From NCBI RefSeq assembly GCF_000527135.1, contig NZ_AZUP01000001.1, positions 2,790,001 through 2,854,000 on the forward strand: DNA of 64,000 nt, in the 5' to 3' direction. A model generated the notes under the pieces. It did no database searches. It worked only from the letters and a program-made list of their open reading frames with translations, and had not been told where the DNA came from. Positions within the stretch are counted from its first letter, which is position 1. Each line of letters begins with the position of its first letter. Positions 9,729 through 18,361 of the stretch are shown piece by piece. The stretch is from Methyloversatilis discipulorum (GTDB lineage Bacteria; Pseudomonadota; Gammaproteobacteria; Burkholderiales; Rhodocyclaceae). The translations under genes were made by a program, and so were the position numbers.

Positions 9729-11732
9729 TCAGAAGGTGGCGCGCAGGCCGGCCATGATGCTGCGGCCCGGCATCGGCGCGATGCCCTTGAGGAAGGACAC
9801 GTGGTTGCGCGCCTCGGTGTCGAACAGGTTGTTGCCGCGCAGCCAGGCCTCCCAGTTCACGCCGGCCGCCTGGAATCCGTAGCTGGCGAAGGCATTGACC
9901 AGCGCGTAGCCGGCAGTCGGCGTGCCAAGGTCGTCGACCCGGTCCTGCCGGCGCGCGCCCTGCACCTCCAGCCGCAGGTTCAGCGCCTCGCGGTGCCAGT
10001 TCAGCGCCGCCATGCCGCGTACCGGCGCGATGCGCGGCAGCGGCTCGCCGGTATCGCGGTTGGCGGCGCGCACCATGTCGGCCTGCAGGTCGAGATGCAG
10101 CTCGCCGGCACAGCGGCACAGCAGCAGATGGGCCTGCGCCTCCAGCCCGTAGAACTTGGCCGGTACCGCCTGGTAGGCGAACTCGGGCAGTTCGCCGGCC
10201 GGATCGATCAGGCCGTCCTCTTCGCGCCGGTTGCCGGTTCCGGCGAGCGCGATGAAGTTGCGGAAACGGCTGTGGAACACGCCGATGCTGCCGCTGTGCT
10301 CGCCGCGCTTGATGCGCAGCTGGGCGTCGATCGAGTTCGACTGTTCCTTGTCCAGCGCCGCATTGCCGACCTCGTAGTTGCCGGTGGCGGCGTGCGGGCC
10401 GTTGGCGAACAGTTCATAGAAGGTCGGCGCGCGCTCGGTGTGCGCCAGCTGGGTGGCGACCGAGAAGGTGTCGTTGAGCGGATAGACCGCACCGAAGGCA
10501 GCGCTGCGCGCGGTGAAGCGACGTTCCTGCGCCGGGTCGAAACGCGGCGTGCCCGGATTGTTCGCATCGTCCGGGCCGCCGCCGTCGCTGCCGACCTCGA
10601 CCCGCTCGACGCGACCACCGAAAGTGAGCTTGAGGTCGCCGACGCGGGTTTCCTCGAACAGGAAGAGCGCGCGCGTGTCGGTATCGGTCGGCGGCACGAA
10701 GGCCTCGTCGCCCAGCGCCGAGAACTCGCTGCTGTCGAGTTGCACGCCGACCACACCGCGGAAGGGGCCGAGCTGAGCGTGCGCCGCCTCGACCCGCAGG
10801 TCGGTGCCCTTGCTGAAGAAGCGCGTCTCCGGCGAGCCGTCGTCCAGTTCGACGTGCTTGTAGTCGGTATGGCCGGCGCGGAATTTGACGCCGGTGATGA
10901 AGCCGTCAATCTCGCGCAGTTCGCCGGCGAGGTCCCAGCGCTCGCTGCGCATGTCTATCGTGATGGACTCTTCGGCCACCGTGCCGTAGGTCGAGTCGAA
11001 CACGCCGTAGGAGGCACCGACATAGCCGCGCTCGCCGGCAAAGGAAGCGCCGAAGCCGCCACCCTCGGTGTCGGCGGCCGAATTGCGCAGCCGGCCATCG
11101 GGGATGCGCAGATCGGACGTCGAGCGGGTGAAGCCGTCGGCGTGCAGATTGAGGCCGTTCTTGCCGAACTCGACGCGGCCGGCCAGCGCACGGGTCGAGT
11201 CGGCGCCGCCGACGATGCCATCGACGCGACCGCTGGCGCCGCTCATCGGCGACTGCGGAATGCGGTTGTCGAGCGCATTCACCACGCCGCCGACCGCGTT
11301 GCCGCCGTACATCAGCGCCGCCGGGCCACGCACCACCTCGACCCGCTCGACCACCAGCGGATCCACCGTGGTCGCGTGGTCGAAGGACAGCGAGGACGCA
11401 TCGACGGTGGCGCCGCCGTTGCCGAGAATGCGCACGCGGTCGCCGTCGAGACCGCGGATGACCGGCCGGCTGGAGTTCGGGCCGAACCAGGTCGAACTGA
11501 CGCCCGGCAGATTGCCGACGGTCTCGCCCAGCGTGCTGGCGCCGCGCAGCGTGAGGTCGTGATCGTCCATCACCGACACCGGGCTGACGAGATCGGACAG
11601 GTCGCTGCCCAGCGGATTGCCGGTGACGACGATGGCCGGAAGGTCCTGGATGGCCTGGGCGAAGACCGGAACGGAAAAGGACACGGAAGCGGCTGCCGCG
11701 AGGGCGCCGCCGACAAAACGATGGATCTGCAT
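9729..11732 (-). CDS. TonB-dependent outer-membrane receptor
   Basis: 667 residues with a signal peptide, a plug domain starting IVVTGNPLGSDLSDLVSPVSV (TonB-box region) and RGLDGDRVRILGNGG, and a beta-barrel ending GLRATF with the terminal Phe needed for barrel assembly. The plug signature VERVEVVRGPAALMYGGNA is clear. Overall it looks like the ZnuD/heme-type receptors, but the His-rich loop expected of a zinc receptor is not seen, so the ligand is open. A DUF2946 gene lies 97 bp upstream on the same strand, a common pairing for metal-related receptors. Confidence 0.88.
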   Translation of the reverse strand: MQIHRFVGGALAAAASVSFSVPVFAQAIQDLPAIVVTGNPLGSDLSDLVSPVSVMDDHDLTLRGASTLGETVGNLPGVSSTWFGPNSSRPVIRGLDGDRVRILGNGGATVDASSLSFDHATTVDPLVVERVEVVRGPAALMYGGNAVGGVVNALDNRIPQSPMSGASGRVDGIVGGADSTRALAGRVEFGKNGLNLHADGFTRSTSDLRIPDGRLRNSAADTEGGGFGASFAGERGYVGASYGVFDSTYGTVAEESITIDMRSERWDLAGELREIDGFITGVKFRAGHTDYKHVELDDGSPETRFFSKGTDLRVEAAHAQLGPFRGVVGVQLDSSEFSALGDEAFVPPTDTDTRALFLFEETRVGDLKLTFGGRVERVEVGSDGGGPDDANNPGTPRFDPAQERRFTARSAAFGAVYPLNDTFSVATQLAHTERAPTFYELFANGPHAATGNYEVGNAALDKEQSNSIDAQLRIKRGEHSGSIGVFHSRFRNFIALAGTGNRREEDGLIDPAGELPEFAYQAVPAKFYGLEAQAHLLLCRCAGELHLDLQADMVRAANRDTGEPLPRIAPVRGMAALNWHREALNLRLEVQGARRQDRVDDLGTPTAGYALVNAFASYGFQAAGVNWEAWLRGNNLFDTEARNHVSFLKGIAPMPGRSIMAGLRATF

Positions 11733-11829
11733 GAAGTTCTCCCCGCGCCCGGACACGGACGCGCGCCCGCGCGTGATCACGCGGGTCAGTCTGAATGTAT
11801 GAAGTGCATGCCCCGGAGGGGGCGACGGA

Positions 11830-12159
11830 TCAGAGCGGGGAGGTGGCAGGCGGCCCGTGCGCACAGGGCTCGGGCGCCGCACCATGGGCCGCGACGCGCA
11901 GCGAGGCGGCGCGCAGCACGTGCGACAGATCGGGAACAGCCGGGTCGGGCGCGGCGCCGACAGACAGCTGGATCAGGGAATGGGCAGACAGGCAGTCCGG
12001 GCAGACCGGCGCATGCGCCGGGTCCCCGTCGTCCTCGGCGGTCAGCGAGACGCCGGCCGCCGGGACGTGTTCGAAGGCATGGACGAGCGTGACGTGCTGT
12101 GCCCCGATCAGGCACAGCAGCAGCATGACGAGCCGCAGCGCGGACAGGCGTCGGAACAT
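11830..12159 (-). CDS. DUF2946-type small exported protein
   Basis: 109 residues: an N-terminal hydrophobic segment (LVMLLLCLIGAQHVTLVHAF) consistent with a signal peptide, then a His-containing stretch and a CPDC pair (HAPVCPDCLSAHS). Small proteins of this kind (DUF2946) are often found before TonB receptors and are suspected metal-related periplasmic factors. The metal and exact role are unproven. ATG 12159 is preceded directly by a GTG that could serve instead. Confidence 0.7.
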   Translation of the reverse strand: MFRRLSALRLVMLLLCLIGAQHVTLVHAFEHVPAAGVSLTAEDDGDPAHAPVCPDCLSAHSLIQLSVGAAPDPAVPDLSHVLRAASLRVAAHGAAPEPCAHGPPATSPL

Positions 12160-12177
12160 CACGCGCCGGGCCCGGCC

Positions 12178-12615
12178 TCAGTCGCCGTACAGCTTCTGCA
12201 GACGTTCGCGGCGCTCCTGCGCCTCGATGGTCAGCGTCGCGGTCGGGCGGGCGAGCAGGCGGCCGATGCCGATCGGCTCGCCGGTTTCGTCGCAATAGCC
12301 GTACTCGCCGGCATCGATGCGGTCGATCGCCTGTTCGATCTTCTTCAGCAGCTTGCGCTCGCGGTCGCGCGTGCGCAGTTCCAGCGTGTGCTCCTCTTCG
12401 ACCGTGGCGCGGTCGGCGGGGTCGGACACATTGTCGACCTCGCGCATGTGCTCCACGGTTTCATCGGCCTTGCGCAGGATGTCGTCGCGCATGCGGGCGA
12501 GCAGGTCGCGGAAGAAGGCGAGCTGCGCCTCGTTCATGTAGTCCTTTTCCGGCATCTTCAGGATGTCGGCTTCGGTCAGCGGCTTGTCGGCCTTGCTGGC
12601 GTTCTTGGTGGCCAT
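12178..12615 (-). CDS. dksA: RNA polymerase-binding transcription factor DksA
   Basis: 145 residues. The coiled-coil tip keeps the acidic DPADRATVEEEHTLELR region (the Asp pair that reaches the RNA polymerase active site), followed by RDRERKLLKKIEQAIDRI. The C-terminal zinc-finger region reads YCDETGEPIGIGRLL ... ATLTIEAQERRE, so only one of the four zinc cysteines of E. coli DksA remains. Proteins with this substitution can still fold and work with ppGpp. ATG 12615 lies 9 nt after GGGAG; an ATG two codons earlier is possible. A second DksA is at 27.5-27.9 kb. Confidence 0.93.
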   Translation of the reverse strand: MATKNASKADKPLTEADILKMPEKDYMNEAQLAFFRDLLARMRDDILRKADETVEHMREVDNVSDPADRATVEEEHTLELRTRDRERKLLKKIEQAIDRIDAGEYGYCDETGEPIGIGRLLARPTATLTIEAQERRERLQKLYGD

Positions 12616-12685
12616 CCGCATGAACTCCCGGGGATTGGAAAGGCGAAGAGGATACCAATGTTTTGGCAAAAAACTGCGTAACGCT

Positions 12686-13900
12686 TCACTCGATCCTGAG
12701 CAGCAGCCCCTTCAGGTACTCGCCCTCGGGAAAAGCCAGCCCCACGGGGTGATCCGCCCCCGCCGACAGACGCTTCAGCACGCGCGCCGACACGCCGGCG
12801 TCGGCTGCCGCGTCGGCGACGATCTTCTGGAAGAAATCGACGTCTACGCCACCGGAACAGGAGTAGGTCATCAGCAGGCCGCCCGGCGCCAGCAGCCGGA
12901 AACCGAGCAGATTGATGTCCTTGTAGGCGCGCGCCGCCGACTTCGCGTGCGCGGCCGACGGCGCGAATTTCGGCGGATCGAGCACGATCAGGTCGAACTT
13001 GCGGCCTTCGGCACGGAAGGTGCGCAGCGCCTGGAACACGTCCGCTTCCAGCCATTCGGCGCGCGCGGCGTCGATCTGCGGGTTGTGGCCGACATTGCGC
13101 TGCGCCGTCGCCAGCGCGGGACCGGAGGAATCGATGGACAGCACCGATTCGGCGCCGCCGGCCAGCGCGTGCAGCGAAAAGCCACCGGTGTAGCAGAAGC
13201 AGTTCAGCACGCGACGACCGGCGGCCAGTCCACCGCACAGCCGGCGGTTTTCGCGCTGATCGAGGTAGAAGCCCGTCTTGTGGCCGCCGGCCACGTCGAT
13301 TTCGATGTTCACGTCGCCGGCCACGCCGGGTTCGGCAATCACCGGGAAGGGCGCATCACCGTCGCCGATCAGCCAGCCGCTGCGCGGCTCCAGACCTTCG
13401 AGCGCGCGCACGTCCGAATCCGAGCGCTCATAGACGCGTTCGATGCCGGTCGCGCGCACCAGCGCGTCGGCGATGGTGGTGCGCCACTTCTCGCCACCGG
13501 CACTGGTGATCTGCAGCACGATCACGTCGGCGTAGCGGTCGGCGATGACGCCAGGCAGACCGTCGGACTCGCCGTGCAGCAGGCGCACACCGCCACGCGG
13601 GCCGAATTCGCCGGCCAGCTCCGGCAGGTCACGCCGCTGTTCGACTGCGCGTGCGACGGTGCGGCGGAAGAAGGCGTCGTCAATCGATTCGTCGCCGAAG
13701 GTCCACATGCGGGCGCGTATCTGCGACGCCGGCGAGAACGCGGCACGGCCGAGTGCGCGGCCATTGGCCGCCTGCACCAGCACGGTGTCGCCCGGCCGGG
13801 CACGACCGTCTAGGCGGTCGACCGAACCGGCGAATATCCACGGGTGACGGCGCATGACCGAGCGCTCACGGCCAGGAGCGAGAATCAGGGTGGCACTCAT
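12686..13900 (-). CDS. rlmI: 23S rRNA m5C methyltransferase RlmI family
   Basis: 404 residues. An N-terminal PUA domain (RRHPWIFAGSVDRL) is followed by an EEHEE-type connector and a Rossmann SAM-binding fold (LNCFCYTGGFSLHALAGGA). Motif IV reads LIVLDPPKFA and the catalytic cysteine sits in TYSCSGGVD, the pattern of RlmI/YccW enzymes that modify C1962 of 23S rRNA. It is a stand-alone gene on the minus strand; a paralog acting on another site cannot be ruled out. Confidence 0.88.
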   Translation of the reverse strand: MSATLILAPGRERSVMRRHPWIFAGSVDRLDGRARPGDTVLVQAANGRALGRAAFSPASQIRARMWTFGDESIDDAFFRRTVARAVEQRRDLPELAGEFGPRGGVRLLHGESDGLPGVIADRYADVIVLQITSAGGEKWRTTIADALVRATGIERVYERSDSDVRALEGLEPRSGWLIGDGDAPFPVIAEPGVAGDVNIEIDVAGGHKTGFYLDQRENRRLCGGLAAGRRVLNCFCYTGGFSLHALAGGAESVLSIDSSGPALATAQRNVGHNPQIDAARAEWLEADVFQALRTFRAEGRKFDLIVLDPPKFAPSAAHAKSAARAYKDINLLGFRLLAPGGLLMTYSCSGGVDVDFFQKIVADAAADAGVSARVLKRLSAGADHPVGLAFPEGEYLKGLLLRIE

Positions 13901-13969
13901 GTTCTGTCAGTCACGAAGCTACGCTTGCCGAACGGACCGGCTATGCAAGGCCGGCCCTGTGCGAACGCA

Positions 13970-14066
13970 TTAGGGGCGGGGGCAAACGCGCCGCCCGAAG
14001 GGCCGACCCGAGGGCGAGCGCAGCCCCCTCGGGGGGCAGCGAACAAAGTGAGCGTGGGGGCCAACA
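13970..14066. repeat. GC-rich intergenic element with hairpin
   Basis: The space between DUF484 and rlmI holds a compact GC-rich block: a CGCCGCCCGAAGGGCC-like segment, then a GCCCCC-TC-GGGGGGC hairpin at 14023-14037, then CAGCGAACAAAGTGAGCGTG. From memory, very similar blocks recur between genes in other Betaproteobacteria, so I read it as a dispersed intergenic element. It may also end DUF484 transcription, although it has no T-run. Confidence 0.55.
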
Positions 14067-14069
14067 CTC

Positions 14070-14720
14070 TCAGCCGAGTTCGCGGATCAGCGCGGCGCCG
14101 AGCAGCTCGCCGATGCGTTCCAGGTAGAGCGTGCCCATGTCCGGCACGAAGCGCGCGGCGTCGTTGGCACCCAGCGCCAGCAGGCCGACCACGCGCGATT
14201 CACGGCGCAGCGGCACCAGCGCCATCGACTGCACGACGGGGGCCGCCTCGCCAAACCAGGCGACGACACCAAGGTCGCTCACCGGGCCGCAATAAGGCTG
14301 GCGCGCCTCGTTGGCGAACACGCGGATGCGCTCCTCGACCGGCTCGAACACGTCGCCGTCGCGGGTGAGCACGCTGTTCCACAGACGCAGCGCGGTATGC
14401 GGCACCGAGAAACCCTCGGACAGCTGTTCGCGCAGCGCGGTCATCACGGCGTCGAAGCTGCCGGCCGTCATCAGCGCGATGGACAGCGCGTGCACGCGCG
14501 TCGAAATGACGTCGTTGTCCTCGCCGAAACGCAGCAGCTCGGCCAGTTTCAGCTCCAGCAGCTTGGCCTTCTCGCGCAGCGTCAGGATCTGCCGCTCGGT
14601 GATCGAGATGGCGCGCCCGCCGTGCGGGTGCGGCACGTACAGATGGGCGAGCAGATCGTGGTAATCCTCGAAGAACTGCGGGTGGTCCTGCAGGTAACGC
14701 GCGACGTCGTCGGCTTTCAT
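14070..14720 (-). CDS. DUF484 family protein (GAF-like)
   Basis: 216 residues. The start MKADDVARYLQDHPQFFEDY is the family's characteristic N-terminus, followed by a short coiled coil (ITERQILTLREKAKLLELKL) and a GAF-like domain (SMALVPLRRESRVVGLLALG). The molecular role of DUF484 is not established. The gene usually sits between dapF and xerC; here it follows dapF by 6 bp but no xerC comes after it. Confidence 0.88.
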   Translation of the reverse strand: MKADDVARYLQDHPQFFEDYHDLLAHLYVPHPHGGRAISITERQILTLREKAKLLELKLAELLRFGEDNDVISTRVHALSIALMTAGSFDAVMTALREQLSEGFSVPHTALRLWNSVLTRDGDVFEPVEERIRVFANEARQPYCGPVSDLGVVAWFGEAAPVVQSMALVPLRRESRVVGLLALGANDAARFVPDMGTLYLERIGELLGAALIRELG

Positions 14721-14726
14721 GGGGTA

Positions 14727-15560
14727 CTACTCCAGATGGATGTCGGCTTCGAATACGGTGACGGCGGGGCCGGTCATCAGGACAGGCTGGCCCTCGCCGG
14801 CCCAGGCGATGTTCAGTTCGCCGCCGCGCGTGCTGACGCGCACCGGACTTTCCAGCAGGTTGCGGACGATGCCGGCCACCACGGCGGCACAGGCGCCGGT
14901 GCCGCAGGCCAGCGTTTCGCCAGCGCCGCGCTCGTACACGCGCAGCCTGATGTGGTGTGCATCGACCACCTGCATGAAGCCGGCGTTCACGCGCGCCGGA
15001 AAACGCGGGTGCGATTCGATCAGCGGACCCTGCTGCGCCACCGGCGCGTGGTCGACGTCGGCCACCACCTGCACTGCGTGCGGGTTGCCCATCGACACCG
15101 CAGTGATCGGCACCGCGCGGCCGGCCACGTCCAGCGGCTGGACGAAGGCGTCGGAATCGGACTGGAAGGGGATGCGCGCCGGCTCGAACACCGGTACGCC
15201 CATATTCACCGTCACGTTGATGTCGTCGGCGGCGGTCAGCGTGATCACGCCACTTTTCGTTTCGACGCGGATTTCGCGCTTGTCGGTCAAACCCTGCTCG
15301 CGCACGAAACGCACGAAACAGCGCGCGCCGTTGCCGCACTGTTCGACCTCGCCGCCGTCGGCGTTGAAGATGCGGTAGCGGAAATCGACGCCCGGCTGCT
15401 GCGCGCGCTCGACCACCAGCAACTGGTCGCAGCCGACGCCGAAATGGCGGTCGGCCAGGAAACGCACCTGGTCCGGGGTCAGATCGACGCGCTGGCGGAT
15501 CGCGTCGATCACGACGAAATCGTTGCCCAGACCGTGCATCTTGGAAAAACGGAGCTTCAT
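14727..15560 (-). CDS. dapF: Diaminopimelate epimerase
   Basis: 277 residues, standard length. Both catalytic cysteines are visible: [12 protein letters not shown] near residue 75 and [14 protein letters not shown] near residue 220. The start [19 protein letters not shown] is canonical. The enzyme converts LL- to meso-diaminopimelate for lysine and peptidoglycan synthesis. Its ATG overlaps the stop of the CoA-binding gene upstream, and DUF484 follows closely, so these minus-strand genes form an operon. Confidence 0.97.
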   Translation of the reverse strand: MKLRFSKMHGLGNDFVVIDAIRQRVDLTPDQVRFLADRHFGVGCDQLLVVERAQQPGVDFRYRIFNADGGEVEQCGNGARCFVRFVREQGLTDKREIRVETKSGVITLTAADDINVTVNMGVPVFEPARIPFQSDSDAFVQPLDVAGRAVPITAVSMGNPHAVQVVADVDHAPVAQQGPLIESHPRFPARVNAGFMQVVDAHHIRLRVYERGAGETLACGTGACAAVVAGIVRNLLESPVRVSTRGGELNIAWAGEGQPVLMTGPAVTVFEADIHLE

Positions 15561-15994
15561 TCAGTCACCATCGAGCTGTAGTCGCGCCAGACGCAGCGGT
15601 CCATCACGACGGTCAGGCCAGCCGCCTGCGCGCGCAGCGCCGCCGCCTCGTCGATCACGCCGTCCTGCAGCCACACTGCGGGCAGGCCGAGCGCGATTGC
15701 CTGGTCGACGAACGTACCGACGCGGTCGGCGGCGATGAAGAGGTCGACCAGATCGATCTGCCGGCGCAGGTCTTCGGGAATGTCGGCCAGCGAGGCATAG
15801 GCCGGCTCGCCCAACACTTCGGTGACTGCCGGTCGCACCGGCACGATGCGCCAGCCGAAACGCTGCATGCCGCGGGCGACGCGATGACTGGGACGGGATG
15901 CGTTAGGCGACAGGCCGACCACGGCCACCGTGCGCACGCGGCGCAACAGGTCTGCGATGGCCTGCGGCGCAGGATTCGTAAACATGGTCGTCAT
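15557..15994 (-). CDS. CoA-binding (YccU-like) protein
   Basis: 145 residues of a CoA_binding_2 Rossmann protein: [21 protein letters not shown] with the glycine-rich loop, then [30 protein letters not shown] and the ending VVMDRCVW. Such proteins bind CoA or a related nucleotide; their physiological role is unknown. The ATG overlaps the stop of the upstream acyltransferase, and its own stop overlaps dapF. Confidence 0.85.
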   Translation of the reverse strand: MTTMFTNPAPQAIADLLRRVRTVAVVGLSPNASRPSHRVARGMQRFGWRIVPVRPAVTEVLGEPAYASLADIPEDLRRQIDLVDLFIAADRVGTFVDQAIALGLPAVWLQDGVIDEAAALRAQAAGLTVVMDRCVWRDYSSMVTE

Positions 15995-16866
15995 TCTACA
16001 GGGGCGGGCCGCTGCACACCGGGCGGACACTTGTAGCGCTTGTAGCCCCATATGTACTGCTGCGGATATCGCCGCACCAGCGCCTCGACATTGCGGTTGA
16101 TCGCCTCGACCCGCTGCGCCGTGTCGCCCTCGACCGGCACGCCGGGTTCGATGAAATGCAGGTGGAAACCGCGCCCGGCCGGCAGGCGCTCGGCGAACAC
16201 CATGATGGTGCCGGCCGCCATCGCGGTGAGCCGGGCGGCCAGCGTCATCGTGTAGGCAGGGCGGCCGAAGAAATCCGCCCACATGCCTTCGCCGTTGGCC
16301 GGCACCTGGTCGGGCAGGATGCCAACCAGCCCGCCGTCCTTGATCGTGCGCAGCAGCCGGCGCACGCCCGATCCGTCGGCCGCCGCCAGCGACACGCCGT
16401 CGCCGTCGCGCCCCTGTTCCATCAGCGGGCGCAGCCAGTCCTGGCGCGGTGCGCGGTAGAGCACGGTGATCGGAATGCGCGAACCGATCAGCCGGGCGGC
16501 GATCTCGAAGGCGCCCATGTGCGGCGTCAGCAGCACCACGCCGCGGCCGCTGGCGTGCAGGCGCTCGACGTGTTCCCAGCCGCTGACCTCGACCACGCCG
16601 GCCACCACGGCCGGCCGCGGCCGCATCCAGATCCACGGCAGTTCGAGCATGGCACGGCCGGAATGGGCGGCCGCCTCGCGGATCAGCGCGGCGTCGGCAC
16701 CGGGTATGGCCGACGTCAGATTGCGGTCGAACTCGCGCCGGAACCGGGCGGAGCGCGCATGAATCAGACGCCCGGCGACGGCGCCGATCGCCTGCAGCGT
16801 GCGCAGCGGAAGGTGGGAAAGCAACCGGAAGGCCCCCATGGCCACCCGGCTCGCGAGGTCTGACAT
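15991..16866 (-). CDS. Lipid A biosynthesis acyltransferase, LpxL/HtrB family
   Basis: 291 residues with an N-terminal hydrophobic helix (MGAFRLLSHLPLRTLQAIG) and the acyltransferase motif HMGAFE (His and acid of the HX4D/E box) near residue 115. PDQVPANGEGMWADFFGRPAYT is also typical. These enzymes add a secondary acyl chain to lipid A at the inner membrane. LpxL and LpxM activity cannot be separated here. The gene diverges from metK, as in other Betaproteobacteria, and starts the operon to dapF and DUF484. Confidence 0.88.
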   Translation of the reverse strand: MSDLASRVAMGAFRLLSHLPLRTLQAIGAVAGRLIHARSARFRREFDRNLTSAIPGADAALIREAAAHSGRAMLELPWIWMRPRPAVVAGVVEVSGWEHVERLHASGRGVVLLTPHMGAFEIAARLIGSRIPITVLYRAPRQDWLRPLMEQGRDGDGVSLAAADGSGVRRLLRTIKDGGLVGILPDQVPANGEGMWADFFGRPAYTMTLAARLTAMAAGTIMVFAERLPAGRGFHLHFIEPGVPVEGDTAQRVEAINRNVEALVRRYPQQYIWGYKRYKCPPGVQRPAPVE

Positions 16867-16971
16867 GGAAAAAAGCTGGATTCGCGAAAACGACAGGACG
16901 CGGTAGACTACTGTTTCCGCCGAGTTAAACGAGACAACTTGCAGGGCGGATTAAAAATACTGCTAAAGCGT

Positions 16972-17034
16972 CGCCTGCTCGCTTCCCGGGGCTGGTTCGA
17001 CGAACCGCAACAGGGAAGTTACAAGGAGCAGGTG
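16972..17034 (+). ncRNA. Candidate structured 5' leader of metK (ribosome-site-sequestering hairpin)
   Basis: Three nested stems lie immediately before metK. P1 pairs 16972-16980 with 17026-17034 (core CCTGCTC/GAGCAGG plus a G-U and a C-G). P2 pairs CTTCCC 16982-16987 with GGGAAG 17013-17018. P3 pairs GGTTC 16994-16998 with GAACC 17002-17006 around a GAC loop. The 3' strand of P1 overlaps the Shine-Dalgarno GGAG (17025-17028), and the ATG begins 2 nt later, so formation of P1 should block translation. A possible promoter (TTGCAG 16939, 17-bp gap, GCTAAA 16962) is weak. No SAM riboswitch class I know fits. Confidence 0.55.
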
Positions 17035-17035
17035 C

Positions 17036-18199
17036 ATGTCAGAGTATTTCTTCACGTCTGAGTCAGTGTCCGAAGGTCACCCGGACAAGGTGTCCGACCA
17101 GATTTCCGACGCCATCCTCGACGCCATCCTGGCGCAGGACCCGACCGCCCGCGTCGCCGCCGAAACGCTGTGCAATACCGGCCTCGTCGTGCTTGCGGGC
17201 GAGATCACCACGACCGCCAACGTCGATTACATCCACGTCGCGCGCGACACCATCAAGCGCATTGGCTATGACAACACCGAGTACGGCATCGACTACAAGG
17301 GCTGCGCGGTGCTGGTGGCCTACGACAAGCAGAGCCCGGACATCGCCCAGGGCGTGGACCGCGCCAGCGACGATTACCTGAACCAGGGCGCCGGCGACCA
17401 GGGCCTGATGTTCGGCTACGCCTGCGACGAAACGCCGGTGCTGATGCCGCTGGCGCTGCACCTGTCGCACCGCCTGGTCGAGCGCCAGGCCCACCTGCGC
17501 AAGGACGGCCGCCTGCCCTGGCTGCGCCCGGACGCCAAGGGCCAGGTCACCATCCGCTACGTCGACGGCAAGCCGGAGCGCATCGACACCGTGGTGCTGT
17601 CCACCCAGCACGCGCCGGACATGTCGCTCGAAGCCATCCGCGAAGCGGTGATCGAGGACATCATCAAGCCGGTACTGCCGCCGGAACTGGTCAAGGGCGA
17701 AATCAAGTATCTGGTGAACCCGACCGGCCGCTTCGTCATCGGCGGCCCGCAGGGCGACTGCGGCCTGACCGGCCGCAAGATCATCGTCGACACCTACGGC
17801 GGTGCCGCACCGCACGGCGGCGGCGCCTTCTCCGGCAAGGATCCGTCCAAGGTGGACCGCTCGGCCGCCTACGCCGGCCGCTACGTGGCGAAGAACATCG
17901 TCGCCGCCGGCCTCGCGTCGAAGTGCCAGGTGCAGGTGAGCTACGCCATCGGCGTCGCCCAGCCGACCTCGGTCATGGTCGAAACCTTCGGCACCGGCAA
18001 GGTTTCGAACGAGAAGCTGACCGAACTGGTGAAGCGCCACTTCGATCTGCGGCCGAAGGGCATCGTGCAGATGCTCGACCTGCTGCGCCCGATCTACCAG
18101 AAGACCGCCGCCTACGGCCATTTCGGCCGCGACGAGCCGGAATTCAGCTGGGAAGCGATCGACAAGGCAGCGGCATTGCGGGCTGACGCGGGCCTCTGA
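17036..18199 (+). CDS. metK: S-adenosylmethionine synthase
   Basis: 387 residues, full length. Signatures in order: the N-terminal [16 protein letters not shown] with the catalytic His, [15 protein letters not shown], and the phosphate-binding [20 protein letters not shown]. It makes SAM from methionine and ATP. An AAGGAG ribosome site lies 7 nt before the ATG within a predicted hairpin. No ahcY follows; the transcript ends at a strong terminator 30 bp downstream, so metK is monocistronic here. Confidence 0.98.
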   Translation: MSEYFFTSESVSEGHPDKVSDQISDAILDAILAQDPTARVAAETLCNTGLVVLAGEITTTANVDYIHVARDTIKRIGYDNTEYGIDYKGCAVLVAYDKQSPDIAQGVDRASDDYLNQGAGDQGLMFGYACDETPVLMPLALHLSHRLVERQAHLRKDGRLPWLRPDAKGQVTIRYVDGKPERIDTVVLSTQHAPDMSLEAIREAVIEDIIKPVLPPELVKGEIKYLVNPTGRFVIGGPQGDCGLTGRKIIVDTYGGAAPHGGGAFSGKDPSKVDRSAAYAGRYVAKNIVAAGLASKCQVQVSYAIGVAQPTSVMVETFGTGKVSNEKLTELVKRHFDLRPKGIVQMLDLLRPIYQKTAAYGHFGRDEPEFSWEAIDKAAALRADAGL

Positions 18200-18228
18200 C
18201 CCGGAAACATCGCCGGGCGCTGACAGAA

Positions 18229-18251
18229 GGGCCGCGGTGCGGCCCTTTTTT
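18229..18251 (+). terminator. Intrinsic terminator of metK
   Basis: Perfect 7-bp stem GGGCCGC/GCGGCCC with a GGT loop, followed directly by six T residues, 30 bp after the metK stop. Confidence 0.92.
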
Positions 18252-18361
18252 CCGTCCGTCGACGATGCAACGCCAAGCGCTTCGCACCGGAATGAAAAGA
18301 GCATGTGCCAGAATTTCCGTTTCGCCCATTGGGTCGCCCTCGCGGCCGGAACGGAGAACTT

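Noticed and set aside
9801..12092. 763-codon open frame antisense to the TonB receptor
   Set aside because: It runs through the receptor and DUF2946 gene and shows repetitive Arg/Ala/Val content typical of a reversed GC-rich gene.
16867..17035. Known SAM-I, SAM-II or SAH riboswitch upstream of metK
   Set aside because: I could not match the conserved cores of these classes; only a hairpin structure that covers the ribosome site is supported.
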